Shown: positions 17,415 to 26,690, numbered from the stretch's first letter. The stretch is 64,000 bases of DNA from JBBPZA01 sp038330095 (GCA_038330095.1 JBBQNQ010000001.1:1-64000); one strand, 5' to 3'. Numbers and translations: made by a program. Notes: generated by a model from the letters alone, not told the origin.

Positions 17415-17454
17415 CGCGCGAGGGTACCTCGCGGCCGCGGGGGGCGCTGGCGCC

Positions 17455-18438
17455 TTAGTCCAGCGCGGCTGCCGAGAGTGAGAGCGCAGGCTCGGGGCCG
17501 CGGCCGTAGACCGCCGCGCTTCGGGCCACGGCCCGTGCGCTGACCGACGTCGTCCCGTAGCCGGGCGCGTTGGGCTCACACCAGTCGGCGGAGTCGGCTC
17601 CCACCCACGGGGCGGGGCACACGACCGAGCCGTTGACGCGGATCTCGAAGTGCAGGTGGGGGCCAGTGCAGCTCCCGGTGCAGCCGACGCTTCCGATCTT
17701 CTCTCCGCGCGAAACGGTGTCACCCACCGACACGAGGATGTTGGTCTGGTGGGCGTAGCACGAGCTCACCGTGGCGGTGTGCCGGATGCAGGTGTAGTTG
17801 CCGTAGCCGCCCGAGTAGCCGGCGGTGGTCACCCTTCCCGCGCCGATCGCCTTGATCGTCGTTCCGCTGGAGATCGCCAGGTCCACGCCGGGGTGGTTCT
17901 CATAGCTGCGGGCCTCCCAGAACTTCGAGGTCATGACCCAGCCCCGGGACAGCGGCCTGCCGTAGGAGCCCGACGAGGCGGACGGTGGCGTCTTGGGGGC
18001 GGGTGCAGCGGTGATCCTCACGGACTTGCTCGGCCTCGAGCGCGGCCCGCCGCGGGCGTAGACCCTCAGCGGCCCGCTGCGGGCGCGAGCGGGTACCACG
18101 ACGTCGAGCCAACGGTCCGACTGGGCGGCCGGCCTGGCCTTTGCTCCGCCGCCGAACACGACCCTCGCCACATAGGCGAGGTTCGCGCCTCTCAGCCGCA
18201 GCTTGCTGCCGATCTGCGCCGAGGTCGCGCCCCCGCTCGACCTGGTTGACGCGACCGCGGCGCAGCCGCTGCGGCACGCGACACGGGTGATCTTGGCCCG
18301 GGGAGGAATGCTTGTCCCGCCGGTGCTGGAGGCGGCGGCGACGCTCACCGAGAGAAGGGAGCCCAGCATCAGGAACGCCGCCAGCGCGGCCGTCTTTGCG
18401 ATTGTCTCAACGCTCGCGCGCTGGATGGGTCCCAGCAG
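17455..18438 (-). CDS. Secreted M23 metallopeptidase with N-terminal IPT/TIG-like domain
   Basis: The protein has a signal peptide, then an IPT/TIG-like immunoglobulin fold (GGATSAQIGSKLRLRGANL to KSVRIT), a linker, and an M23 endopeptidase domain with the zinc motifs NHPGVDLAI and GPHLHFEIRV. It should cut peptidoglycan cross-bridges outside the cell. The frame is open well upstream of the first ATG (18369), which would give a signal peptide lacking a basic start. A CTG at 18438 (or 18435) sits 7 nt after AGAGAGG, the expected end of the c-di-AMP riboswitch, and yields a proper signal peptide, so I prefer that non-AUG start. A frameshift hiding a normal start is the alternative. Length is then 327 residues. 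Confidence 0.88.
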   Translation of the reverse strand: MLGPIQRASVETIAKTAALAAFLMLGSLLSVSVAAASSTGGTSIPPRAKITRVACRSGCAAVASTRSSGGATSAQIGSKLRLRGANLAYVARVVFGGGAKARPAAQSDRWLDVVVPARARSGPLRVYARGGPRSRPSKSVRITAAPAPKTPPSASSGSYGRPLSRGWVMTSKFWEARSYENHPGVDLAISSGTTIKAIGAGRVTTAGYSGGYGNYTCIRHTATVSSCYAHQTNILVSVGDTVSRGEKIGSVGCTGSCTGPHLHFEIRVNGSVVCPAPWVGADSADWCEPNAPGYGTTSVSARAVARSAAVYGRGPEPALSLSAAALD

Positions 18439-18446
18439 GGTGCTAC

Positions 18447-18605
18447 CTCTCTTTCGGTTGCCTCCGGGGTTAGCTGTCGGGCTCGCGCGGAAAGAGCAGC
18501 GCTACGTCGCGGCTTTGCGACGATTCGCCCCTCAGATGCTGCACGCATCTGTTTGGGTCCCCCGGCCGCTTGCAACGGGTCCTGCATCGCGCAAACGGTT
18601 CGGCA
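18447..18605 (-). promoter_or_regulatory. c-di-AMP riboswitch (ydaO-yuaA type) before the M23 peptidase gene
   Basis: The minus-strand leader contains the conserved blocks of the ydaO aptamer in the right order: CCGGGGGACCCAAACA (about 18552-18567), GGGGCGAATC (18522-18531), GAGCCCGACAGCTAACC (about 18468-18484) and GGAGGCAACCGAAAG just before the ribosome site. Helical segments pair between these blocks (for example CAGATGC with GCATCTG). In actinobacteria this riboswitch class commonly precedes cell-wall hydrolase genes and lowers expression when c-di-AMP is high. The assignment rests on recognised motifs; no covariance search was run. Confidence 0.88.
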
Positions 18606-18660
18606 AGGCTTATGTGAAGCGCAGGTAAGGTAGCGAACTCCGCGGCGCGAGTCCTGAGAA

Positions 18661-19359
18661 GTGCCTGAGCGCTCGACTTACACTGGCCGCTTGACCGTCG
18701 GCGCTCCGCCCCCCGACTGGTACGCAGATCCTGCCGGTGCGCCGTTCTGGCGCTACTGGGACGGCGGCGCTTGGACCGAGCAAATGCGACCCTGGTTCGC
18801 CTCGGTTCGCGACGCCGCGGGGCAGACGCTCCGGCTCGACCAGGGCGGCATCACCGCTGAGGCCGACGACGTGAAGCTCGGGGACGCGGTCGTCGCGCGG
18901 CTCGTCTGGGGCGGCGCGATGAGCCGCGCAGGCGGCGACGCCACGGTCCAGACCGGCGAGGGGGCCTGGCGCCTGGACCAGCAGGGCTTCCTGCACGCCA
19001 AGGTGGTCGTCCTAGACGCTGCGACCGGCGCCCAGGTCGCCGTGTTCGAGTGGGCTGACGCGCTGCGCCGGGGCACGCTGCTCATCGCCGACGGCACGAG
19101 CTTCCGGTGGGCAGCCGAGAGGGTGTCGCGAAACCGCGCGCGCGTCGGCATCCGCTCCATGTCCTACGTGGGCAACTTCTGGCTGTACGACCCCGAGGGG
19201 CAGCCGGTGATCGGGGCCGATCTCGCGGAGGGAGTCATCACGATCTCCCCGCTTCCCCGGAGCGCAGCGCTTCCCCACCTGCCCCTGCTCGTCGCGCTCG
19301 CCGCCTACTTCGTGCTGCGCTGGTGGGACTCGCAGACGGCCTCGACGCGCGACGACTGA
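18661..19359 (+). CDS. DUF2510 domain membrane-anchored protein
   Basis: This is a 232-residue protein. Residues 16-40 are a DUF2510 module (PPPDWYADPAG, WRYWDGGAWTEQ), a short aromatic-rich motif common in actinobacterial membrane proteins. The centre is a scramblase-like or tubby-like beta region with a DAATGAQVAVFEWAD repeat-like strand. A single C-terminal transmembrane helix (LPHLPLLVALAAYFVLRWW) anchors it. The start GTG at 18661 has little Shine-Dalgarno; the riboswitch-controlled gene diverges from it. No specific function can be assigned. Confidence 0.8.
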   Translation: MPERSTYTGRLTVGAPPPDWYADPAGAPFWRYWDGGAWTEQMRPWFASVRDAAGQTLRLDQGGITAEADDVKLGDAVVARLVWGGAMSRAGGDATVQTGEGAWRLDQQGFLHAKVVVLDAATGAQVAVFEWADALRRGTLLIADGTSFRWAAERVSRNRARVGIRSMSYVGNFWLYDPEGQPVIGADLAEGVITISPLPRSAALPHLPLLVALAAYFVLRWWDSQTASTRDD

Positions 19360-19428
19360 CCGGCAACCTCACGTGTCGCCGTCCGCTATGACTTCCCGCC
19401 ACCAGCCGAGGGTCGACGAAAGGATTCG

Positions 19429-20847
19429 ATGCGCAGAGCGATGATCGTTGCCGGGCTGGCCTGCGGGCTGGCCGTCAGCGCCGGCGCGGCCGCCCAGGCC
19501 GCCACGGTGGAGTACACGGCAAGCGCGGGCGCTGCCTCGGACGGCTACATCCAGTACACCGCGAGCAAGGGCGAGGACAACCGCGTGACGATCCGCGAGC
19601 TCAAGCGCTCCTTCATCATCACCGACAAGGGCACGAAGCTCCTGCGCGCCAAGACGAACGAGGGCTTCAAGAACACCTGCAAGAGGCGCAACGCCAAGTC
19701 GCTGATCTGCCCCAACGAGTTCGCGGTCGCGGTGTTCGCCAACCTGCGCGACGGCAACGACAAGATCAGCTACCTGCCCCGCAAGCCCCCGCGCAAGCCG
19801 GAAGTGGCGATCACCGACCCGGTCAAGCTCGCCGAGTCCTATGAGGACACCGAGGGGGCGCTGCAGGAGTCGGCCTTCATCGACGGAGGGTCCGGCAACG
19901 ACGTCATCCGCGGCACCCGGTTTGACGACACGATCGTCCCGGGGACGGGCAAGGATCGCGTCTATGGCCTCGAGGGCCCGGACAGGATCCTCCTGCAGCC
20001 GGACGGCGAGAAGGACCGGATCAGCGGCGGCCCGGGGCTCGACACCGTCCAGTACAGCGGGTCCAAGGCGGTGACCGTCGACCTCGCGGCGGGCACAGGC
20101 GGCCGAGGCGACGACCTCGACACGCTGCTGAGCATCAACCGGGTGCACGGCACCGACTCCAACGACATCCTCAGGGGCTCCGACGGCGCCGACGCGCTCT
20201 ACGGCGAGGGCGGCAACGACGAGATCGACGGCCGCGGGGGCAACGACCTGCTGGTCGGCGACTCGCCTATCACCACCGACAGCTCCGCGAACCGCATCAC
20301 CGGCGGTCCGGGCGACGACCTCGTCGACGCGCGTGGCGCGAAGCTCGCCCCGACCACGACGATCTCCTGCGGCGAGGGCAACGACCGCATGGCCGGCGAG
20401 GTGGACGACCGCGTGGACGCAACGTGCGAGAGCGCGGTCTACCGCGAGCCGAGGTCGTTCCTGCCCGACGAGACGCCGCTGTTCGACGTGCTGACGCCGA
20501 TCGAGCCGGTCACGCGCGGCGCGGACGGCGCGCCGACCTTCGCCATCCCCTGCCCGACCAGCGAACAGGTGCCCAACACGGGCTGCACGGGCACGGTCAC
20601 ACTGCAGACGCCGCCCGTCGCCGGCGCGACGGGCGGCGTGCAGGCGCTGGGAAGCGGCAGCTTCGCGATCACCCCCGGTAACGGCGCCAACGTGGCGGTG
20701 GTCCTCAACGCGGCCGGCAAGTCAGCGCTGGCCGTCCCCGGAGCGCCGATCTCCGTTCACGTCAAGGCCACCCTCGCTCCGCCCGCCGGCTCCTCGAGCA
20801 CTCCGGGCCAGGCCGACTACGGCTGGCAGGAGGTGCTCACGCCGTAG
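19429..20847 (+). CDS. Secreted RTX-type calcium-binding repeat protein
   Basis: The 472-residue exported protein has a signal peptide (MIVAGLACGLAVSAGAAAQA) and about seven glycine/aspartate nonapeptide repeats between residues 150 and 300 (GGSGNDVIRG, GLEGPDRILL, GEGGNDEIDGRGGNDLLVG, GGPGDDLVDA). These would bind Ca2+ in a parallel beta-roll. The last 150 residues are a beta-rich domain without a name I recognise. There is no enzyme domain, so a structural or envelope role is likely. AAAGGA precedes the ATG. The stop overlaps the region where azlC must begin. Confidence 0.88.
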   Translation: MRRAMIVAGLACGLAVSAGAAAQAATVEYTASAGAASDGYIQYTASKGEDNRVTIRELKRSFIITDKGTKLLRAKTNEGFKNTCKRRNAKSLICPNEFAVAVFANLRDGNDKISYLPRKPPRKPEVAITDPVKLAESYEDTEGALQESAFIDGGSGNDVIRGTRFDDTIVPGTGKDRVYGLEGPDRILLQPDGEKDRISGGPGLDTVQYSGSKAVTVDLAAGTGGRGDDLDTLLSINRVHGTDSNDILRGSDGADALYGEGGNDEIDGRGGNDLLVGDSPITTDSSANRITGGPGDDLVDARGAKLAPTTTISCGEGNDRMAGEVDDRVDATCESAVYREPRSFLPDETPLFDVLTPIEPVTRGADGAPTFAIPCPTSEQVPNTGCTGTVTLQTPPVAGATGGVQALGSGSFAITPGNGANVAVVLNAAGKSALAVPGAPISVHVKATLAPPAGSSSTPGQADYGWQEVLTP

Positions 20848-21521
20848 TCCCGCCCGCCGATCGCCCCAGCCTCCGCGAGCGCCTGGGCCCGGGCGTTCGC
20901 GCCGGGCTTCCGCTCGGGCTCGCCGCTCTGCTGCTGTCGTTCTCCTTCGGGGTGGTGGCGCGACCGGTGATGGGCCCGGTCGCGCCGATCGTCATGTCGG
21001 TGATCGTCTTCGCCGGCTCGTCGCAGTTCGCCGCACTCGCCGTCCTCAGCGGAGGGGGCGGCGCGTTCGCGGCGATCGTCGCCGGCATCCTGCTCAACCT
21101 GCGCTTCGGCCCGATGGGGATCGCGCTGGCCCCATCGCTTCGCGGCGGGCGGCTGCGGCGCGGGCTCACGGGCCAGGCGGTCGTCGACGCCTCGTGGGCG
21201 ATGGCCAATCAGGGTGCAGGGCGCTTCGATCCCGACCTGCTGTTGGGCGCGACACTGCCCCAGTACGCCGGCTGGGTACTGGGGACGGTGCTCGGAGTGC
21301 TGGGTGGCGGGCTGATCGGCGACCCGTTGCGCCTCGGCCTCGACGCGGTCTTCCCCGCGTTCTTCCTCGGCCTGCTCGCCCCCGAGCTCAGAGACGGGCG
21401 GGGCCGCGCCGCGGCGGCCCTCGGAGCTGCGATTGCCCTGGCACTCGCGCCGTTCACGCCCGCCGGCGTGCCGATCCTCGCGGCCTGCCTGGCCGCCCTC
21501 GCCGGGCTGCGCGAGCGATGA
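20847..21521 (+). CDS. azlC: AzlC family branched-chain amino-acid exporter, large subunit
   Basis: AzlC and AzlD form an exporter of branched-chain and related amino acids. The sequence shows the family start LRERLGPGVRAGLPLGLAAL, the motif VIVFAGSSQFAALAVL and six to seven helices. The first ordinary start in frame (GTG 20952) would remove half of the first helix, so the true start is upstream. The in-frame choices are CTG at 20883 or a non-standard codon after the AGGAGG that ends in the RTX gene. I give the longest plausible extent. The end overlaps azlD by ATGA. Confidence 0.85.
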   Translation, partial: VPPADRPSLRERLGPGVRAGLPLGLAALLLSFSFGVVARPVMGPVAPIVMSVIVFAGSSQFAALAVLSGGGGAFAAIVAGILLNLRFGPMGIALAPSLRGGRLRRGLTGQAVVDASWAMANQGAGRFDPDLLLGATLPQYAGWVLGTVLGVLGGGLIGDPLRLGLDAVFPAFFLGLLAPELRDGRGRAAAALGAAIALALAPFTPAGVPILAACLAALAGLRER

Positions 21522-21832
21522 GCGCCACCTGGATCACGGTCGCCGGGCTCGCCGTCGCGACCGCGCTGATCAAGGCGGCGGGGCCGTTGCTGCTCGGCGG
21601 TCGCGAGCTCTCCCCCCTGCCCGCCCGCCTGATCAGGCTTCTGCCGGCCGCCCTGCTGGCCGCCCTGGTGGTCACCGAGACATTCACGAACGCGCGCGGC
21701 GGTGACCTGTCGATCGACGCGCGTGCGGCGGGGCTCGCGGCGGCCGGCATCTCGATCGCCCTTCGCGCCTCGCTGGTGGTCACCGTGGTCGTCGCGGCGG
21801 TCGCGGCCGCCGCCGTGCGCGCCCTCGGGTGA
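21518..21832 (+). CDS. azlD: AzlD family branched-chain amino-acid exporter, small subunit
   Basis: The 104-residue membrane protein has three to four helices with the AzlD pattern ATALIKAAGPLLLGG, RLIRLLPAALLAALVVTETF and DARAAGLAAAG. It pairs with AzlC to make the exporter. The ATG overlaps the azlC stop (ATGA), so the subunits are translationally coupled. Confidence 0.9.
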   Translation: MSATWITVAGLAVATALIKAAGPLLLGGRELSPLPARLIRLLPAALLAALVVTETFTNARGGDLSIDARAAGLAAAGISIALRASLVVTVVVAAVAAAAVRALG

Positions 21833-22496
21833 TCCGGTGCTAGGCGGGCGCAGAGCTGCCGGCCACGGCGGCGCGCGAGCGGGCTACCGGCGGTGCGCCG
21901 TGATGGCGGGCCAGGGCCAGTGCGAAGGCGTAGGGCACGGGCTCGCCGGCCCGCTCGCTGAGCGTGCCGACCCAGCCGGCGGCGGCGCGGCCGAGAGGGT
22001 CGGAGGGCTCCCGAACGGGAGTCAGATGTCGGCGGACGAGCATTGCGGGCACCGTACGGACCCGCCCCGACGGCGTGCAAGCGACGTTGCAGAACGCCCT
22101 TACCGGCCCTCGCCGGACTCGCCCGTCGGCTCGCGCTTCTGCTCTTCACGGCGGTCGTGCGCGCGCCGCGAGCGGGAGCGCGTACCAGAACAGCGCAAAG
22201 GCGACGCCCGTCCCCCCGGCGCTCGAGACGACCAGAAGCCTGCTCGCGTAGGGGTAGTCGGTGATGAGGAGCACGACGCCTGTCATCGCACGCCAGGGCG
22301 AGCAGCCCTGCGACCGCGGAACGATGGGGACTCCTGCCCTCGGCGTTCGGGCCCCTCTTTGCCAGCGCGCGCGGCGGACACGAGCCATGTATAGCCCGTC
22401 TCGCTCCCTGCCGGCTGCGGTCTTTCGCGCTCGACTAACCTGATCCCAACCGGCCCCCGCCGCGGATCAACCTCGAGCGCACAACACTCGCGTCCG
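21833..22496 (+). other. Intergenic stretch with two weak minus-strand reading frames
   Basis: No convincing gene is seen in 664 bp. Minus-strand 21840-22052 can encode 70 residues with some protein-like composition (GRAAAGWVGTLSERAGEPVPY) but no family I recognise. Minus-strand 22146-22286 can encode two hydrophobic segments (MTGVVLLITDYPYASRLLVV and VAFALFWYALPLAARA), which look like the tail of a membrane protein whose upstream part is lost or frameshifted. Both are low-confidence remnants. Confidence 0.35.
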
Positions 22497-24263
22497 ATGG
22501 TGCCCTCACGGTCTGGATTCTCAGCGGGCGAGCGACGGGGGCTCGCCCGCTTCGTGCTGGTCGCACGCTGGTGGCCGGCGACCACAGCCGTGCTGGCGGG
22601 CCTCACCGGCATCACGCTGGCGGGCTCGGCGATCGACTGCACACAGCTCGGGCGTGTGGCCGGACCGCTCGCGGTGGACCCGGCCTCGGCGCTCGCCCCG
22701 GGGCACGTGCTCGCCGCCGTAGCCGGAGCCGGCCTCCTGGTCCTCGCGGGGGGTCTCGTGCGGGGCAAGCGCCGGGCCGCGGAGCTCGCGGCCGCCGCCC
22801 TCGCGGCCGCCGCGATTCTGCCCATCCTGGACGGCGGAGGAGGGAGCGCCACCGCCCTGGCGGCCGGGCTGGCCGGCCTGATGTGGGCTACGCGCGGAGT
22901 GTTCGCCCGTGGCGGCGGCGCGACGGTTCGGCGAGCGGGGCCCGCGGCGATCGTCGCGGCGATCGCAACCTACGCAGTTGCCGTGGCGGCACTCGCCTCT
23001 GGCCCGACGGTCACGGTCGGCGCCGCGGCGGTGCGCGGCACGTCCTGGCTGCTCGGTGGAACCTGGTGGCTTCGCTCAGACGACCCCGTCTCGATCACGC
23101 TCGACGCCCTCTTCGTGGCAACGATCGCGGCCAGTGCGTGGCTCTTCCGGGCGCTGCTGCGCCCCGCGCCGGCTGCCGAGGGGCACACACCGGCGGAGCA
23201 CTGGCGGGCGGTCGACATAGTGGGCGCTCACGCCGGCGACTCGCTTGATCCCTTCGCGCTGCGCGAGGACAAGGCCTTTCACTTCGCCGCGGGCGGAATG
23301 CTCGCCTACCGGACTCTGCAGGAGACCGCGGTGGTGGCCGGCGACCCTATCGGGCCGCCGGGAACCGCTTCCGCCATCCTTGCGAGCTTCCAGCGCTTCG
23401 CCGTAGATCGCGGGTGGGACGTCGTCCTCACCGGCGCCTCGTCGCGCCACCTCGCCGACTACCGGGCCATGGGGCTGCGCGCGCTGTGCATCGGCGAGGA
23501 GGCAGTCGTGGACCCGCGCACCTTCTCGCTGGAGGGCCGGGCGATCCGCAAAGTGCGCCAATCGGTCGCCCGTGTCGCGCGAGAGGGCTGGGCAGTCGAG
23601 GTCGTGGACGGCGACGGGCTGGACGCGCGGACGGTGGGTGAGCTCGAGGACCTCGAGCTTACGTGGCGCGCGAGCCAGCGCCGCCTGTACGGCTTCGCGA
23701 TGACCCTCGGGCGGTTGCTGGGAGCCGAGGAGCAGGGTGCTGGGGTGTACGTGCTGGCACGCGACCCCGCGGGCCGCCTGCGAGCCTTCATCCGCTTCGC
23801 GACCTATCCCGCGGGCCTGTCACTCGACGTCATGCGACGGCCAAGCGACGCCCCGAACGGCCTCATGGAGGCCCTGGTCGTGGCCGCGCTCGTCCAGGCA
23901 CGCGAGCGAGGGTGCACCGAGGTCAGCCTCAACTTCGCCGGCTTCGCGCACGTGATGGCCGCGCGCCCGGCACTCACGCGGGGCCAGCGAACGCTGCGGT
24001 GGCTGCTGAGCCGCGCGCACGGGCGCTTCCAGCTCGAGCGGCTCGTGCGCTTCAACGAGAAGTTCCAACCGGCCTGGCGTCCACGCTACCTGGTCCACCG
24101 CAGCGCGCTCGGCCTCCCGCTCGCCGGCCTCCGGGTCCTTCAGGCCGAAGCCTACCTGCGCCCGCCGCGCTCGCGCCCGCTCAGCGCCCGCTGGCGGCCC
24201 GCCGGCGCGTCGCTCCCGCGCGGCGCTCCGCATGCCGTCCGGTCAGGGGCAGCGAGCCGATGA
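22497..24263 (+). CDS. MprF-like lysyltransferase (DUF2156) membrane protein
   Basis: The 588-residue protein has an N-terminal membrane half with six to seven helices and a C-terminal DUF2156 GNAT-like catalytic half. Catalytic-half landmarks are FALREDKAFHFAAGGMLAYR, AVVAGDPIGP, GRAIRKVRQSVARV, the FIRFATYPAGLSLDVMRR region and LNFAGFAHVM. The family transfers aminoacyl groups (lysine, alanine) from tRNA to phosphatidylglycerol, altering surface charge and giving resistance to cationic peptides. The amino acid used cannot be read here. No lysyl-tRNA synthetase domain is fused. Its 3' end overlaps a convergent membrane gene by 83 bp. Confidence 0.88.
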   Translation: MVPSRSGFSAGERRGLARFVLVARWWPATTAVLAGLTGITLAGSAIDCTQLGRVAGPLAVDPASALAPGHVLAAVAGAGLLVLAGGLVRGKRRAAELAAAALAAAAILPILDGGGGSATALAAGLAGLMWATRGVFARGGGATVRRAGPAAIVAAIATYAVAVAALASGPTVTVGAAAVRGTSWLLGGTWWLRSDDPVSITLDALFVATIAASAWLFRALLRPAPAAEGHTPAEHWRAVDIVGAHAGDSLDPFALREDKAFHFAAGGMLAYRTLQETAVVAGDPIGPPGTASAILASFQRFAVDRGWDVVLTGASSRHLADYRAMGLRALCIGEEAVVDPRTFSLEGRAIRKVRQSVARVAREGWAVEVVDGDGLDARTVGELEDLELTWRASQRRLYGFAMTLGRLLGAEEQGAGVYVLARDPAGRLRAFIRFATYPAGLSLDVMRRPSDAPNGLMEALVVAALVQARERGCTEVSLNFAGFAHVMAARPALTRGQRTLRWLLSRAHGRFQLERLVRFNEKFQPAWRPRYLVHRSALGLPLAGLRVLQAEAYLRPPRSRPLSARWRPAGASLPRGAPHAVRSGAASR

Positions 24264-24645
24264 CCATCAGCGCGACGGCCGTCCACGTCCCGCCGCGGCC
24301 CAGCTGCGCCGGGAGGTGGCTGAAGACAGTGTCGGAGATCGCGGCCGCGTCGGCCACGGCCCCCGAGACGATCAGAAGCGACCAGCACCCGAGCGCGATC
24401 GCCACCGCACGCCCGGCGAGTCCCAGGCGTGTCGTGCCGGCGAGCGCCGCCCCGGCCAGCGCTCCGGCCGGCAGCCATGCGCAAGCCTGGCGGGCCAGCG
24501 GCTGGTCGTCGGAACCCGCGAGCTGCTGGAGCGGCAGCGCACCGGCGATGTGCGGCCCGAGGGCCAGCGCACCGACGTCTCGGAGCAGGTACAGCCAGCC
24601 GGTCGCGGCCACTATCGACGCGACGACGGCCAGCGAACCGAGCAC
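24181..24645 (-). CDS. Small four-helix membrane protein of unknown function
   Basis: The 154-residue protein has hydrophobic segments near residues 1-20, 48-64, 72-92 and 118-136, and a basic tail (HAERRAGATRRRA). I do not recognise the family. The GTG at 24645 is the first plausible start. It is divergent from the esterase gene 18 bp away and convergent with the MprF-like gene, overlapping its end by 83 bp. The composition of the overlap favours the minus frame only weakly, so the true C-terminus is uncertain. Confidence 0.6.
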   Translation of the reverse strand: MLGSLAVVASIVAATGWLYLLRDVGALALGPHIAGALPLQQLAGSDDQPLARQACAWLPAGALAGAALAGTTRLGLAGRAVAIALGCWSLLIVSGAVADAAAISDTVFSHLPAQLGRGGTWTAVALMVIGSLPLTGRHAERRAGATRRRAASGR

Positions 24646-24663
24646 CGCCGCGGGCGCACGGCG

Positions 24664-25566
24664 ATGACGCGCTTGGCGATCCTGCTGTCGCTCGCGTGGC
24701 TTGGGCTGGGCGGGTACGGCGCGTTTCTCTACGGCCACAACTATTACGTGTTCCGCGGCTTTTCCCCGCCCGTGGATCCGAGGGGTGTCGCCCCCGGCCG
24801 GCTGGTGGCGACGCGCTTCTTCTCGGGCGCGATGGGCAGACGGCGATCGTACGACATCTACCTGCCGCCAGGATACGCGCGCGCGGCGGCCGCCGGTAAG
24901 CGCTTCCCAGTCCTCTACCTGCTCCACGGCAGTCCAGGATGGCCACGCCTGTTCCTGAACGCCGGCGCGCTCGGGGTGTCGCTCGACGTCCTAGAGGCCC
25001 GGCGTCGCGTGGCTCCGTTCATCGTCGTGATGCCCGATGGCCGCGACGGCTCCCTGCGCAGCGACACCGAGTGGGCCGATACCCGGCACGGGCGCTACGA
25101 GTCGTTCGTGCTGAACGTGGTACGCGACGTCGATCGCCGCTGGGCGACCCGGCCCGACCGCCGCTTCCGCGCGATCGCCGGGAACTCAGAGGGCGCCTTC
25201 GGCGCGGTCAACATCGGATTGCGCCATCTGAGCACCTTCTCGGTCATCGAAAGCTGGTCGGGCTACTTCAGCCAGCAGCGCACCGGGCCGTTCAAGCGCG
25301 CCTCCGGCGCGAAGGTGCAAGCCAACAGTCCCGCAGCGTACGTCGGCTCGCTCAAGGGCCAACTGCGCGCGTTTCCGCTCCACGCCTTTCTCTACGGAGG
25401 CACGAGCGACAAGGACCTGGAGCAGACGCGCGCGTTTGCCCCGCGCTTGCGTGCAGCGGGGGCAAAGGTCAGCGTGGGCATCTATCCGGGCGGCCACGAC
25501 TGGCGACTGTGGCGTGAGCGCACACCGGCCATGCTGCGCTACGCGGCTCGGTGGTTCGGCCGGTGA
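24664..25566 (+). CDS. Alpha/beta-hydrolase esterase, membrane-anchored or exported
   Basis: The 300-residue protein has an N-terminal hydrophobic helix (LAILLSLAWLGLGGYGAFLYG) and an esterase-D/mycolyltransferase-type hydrolase fold. The oxyanion region is VLYLLHGSPGWPR, the nucleophile elbow is GNSEGAFGA and the catalytic histidine is in YPGGHDWRLW. It probably acts on the outer face of the membrane; the substrate is unknown. The stop overlaps the GTG of the downstream transporter gene. Confidence 0.87.
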   Translation: MTRLAILLSLAWLGLGGYGAFLYGHNYYVFRGFSPPVDPRGVAPGRLVATRFFSGAMGRRRSYDIYLPPGYARAAAAGKRFPVLYLLHGSPGWPRLFLNAGALGVSLDVLEARRRVAPFIVVMPDGRDGSLRSDTEWADTRHGRYESFVLNVVRDVDRRWATRPDRRFRAIAGNSEGAFGAVNIGLRHLSTFSVIESWSGYFSQQRTGPFKRASGAKVQANSPAAYVGSLKGQLRAFPLHAFLYGGTSDKDLEQTRAFAPRLRAAGAKVSVGIYPGGHDWRLWRERTPAMLRYAARWFGR

Positions 25567-26690
25567 GCGCGCAGGTGGTCATCGGGCTCGGCCTGGCGCT
25601 GCTGGCGTCGCTCGCCCTGAACGGCAGCTTCCTGCTACAGCACAGCGGCTCGCGGGAGACCGCGCCCGTCACGCTGCGCCGGCCGCGAGCGGCGCTGGCC
25701 GGTCTGCTGGGCTCCCGACTGTGGCTCGCCGGGTTGGCTCTGGGGCTGGCGGGCTGGGGATTGCACGTCGCGGCCCTATCGAAAGCGCCGTTGGCCATGG
25801 TGCAGGCGTTCGCAGGCGGAGGTATCGCGCTCGCCGCGGCGGTCGCGGCGCGGGCGCTCGGGGAGCGGCTGAGCCCAGGCGAGCGCCGTGGGATCATCCT
25901 CACGGCCCTGGCGCTGGTGCTGCTCGCGGCGGGGTCCGGCGCAACAGCGACGACGCACCGCGTGCCGGCAGCCCCGCTCGCGGTTTACCTGCTGGCGGCC
26001 TTCGCGCTGGCGGGCGCCTTGACCCTCGCGCCGGCCGGCCGGCGCCGAGCCCAGGCGCTCGGGCTGGCTGGCGGCGTCCTGTACGGCGCCGGCGACACGA
26101 CGACCAAAGCGCTGACGACGCTCGCGCACGAAGGCCTGACAACGGCTCTCCTGAGCCCATGGGCGGTCGTGCTTGTGCTCGCGAGCGCAGGCGCCTTCGT
26201 GTGCTTCCAGCGGGGCCTGCAACTCGGCCCGGTCGTGCCGGTCATCGCGCTGATGACTGCCGCGACCAACCTCATCTCCATCGCGGCCGGCCTCGCCGTC
26301 TTCGGGGAGCCGCTTGGCCATCCGCTCGCACTCGCCGCGGCCCACGGGCTGGCCTTCGCGCTGGTTGGCGTCGCGGCTTGGCTGCTGGCGCCCGCTCAGG
26401 CCAGGCTGTCGACCGGCGCTGACCTCGACGAGCGCGGTGGGACGTCCACGGAGTCACCCGCCGCGCCTCGGGACCGTCCACGTGAGCACGCCACCACCCC
26501 GGCGCCGAGCGCGAACGCTAGCGCGTGCTCGGTGCCCGCCAGCTCCCGCGTGAGCGGAATCTCGGTGACGAACGCGGCGAGGCACCCGGCGGCCACCACC
26601 AGCGCGAAGGGTCGGATCGCAGGCGCGCGGATCGCCACTCCTGCGACGAGCGCGCCCAGCGCTCCGGCCCAGACGCACGAGATCCCGTAG
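25563..26690 (+). CDS. EamA/DMT-family transporter
   Basis: About nine to ten hydrophobic helices are spread over residues 1-280, with two repeat halves as in drug/metabolite transporters (LALLASLALNGSFLLQ, VQAFAGGGIALAAAVAARALGERL, VIALMTAATNLISIAAGLAVFGEPL). The substrate is unknown. The last 95 codons are Thr/Ser/Ala/Arg-rich and lie antisense to the rhomboid-like gene, so the natural stop near 26400 may have been lost. The GTG start overlaps the esterase stop (GTGA). Confidence 0.8.
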   Translation: MSAQVVIGLGLALLASLALNGSFLLQHSGSRETAPVTLRRPRAALAGLLGSRLWLAGLALGLAGWGLHVAALSKAPLAMVQAFAGGGIALAAAVAARALGERLSPGERRGIILTALALVLLAAGSGATATTHRVPAAPLAVYLLAAFALAGALTLAPAGRRRAQALGLAGGVLYGAGDTTTKALTTLAHEGLTTALLSPWAVVLVLASAGAFVCFQRGLQLGPVVPVIALMTAATNLISIAAGLAVFGEPLGHPLALAAAHGLAFALVGVAAWLLAPAQARLSTGADLDERGGTSTESPAAPRDRPREHATTPAPSANASACSVPASSRVSGISVTNAARHPAATTSAKGRIAGARIATPATSAPSAPAQTHEIP

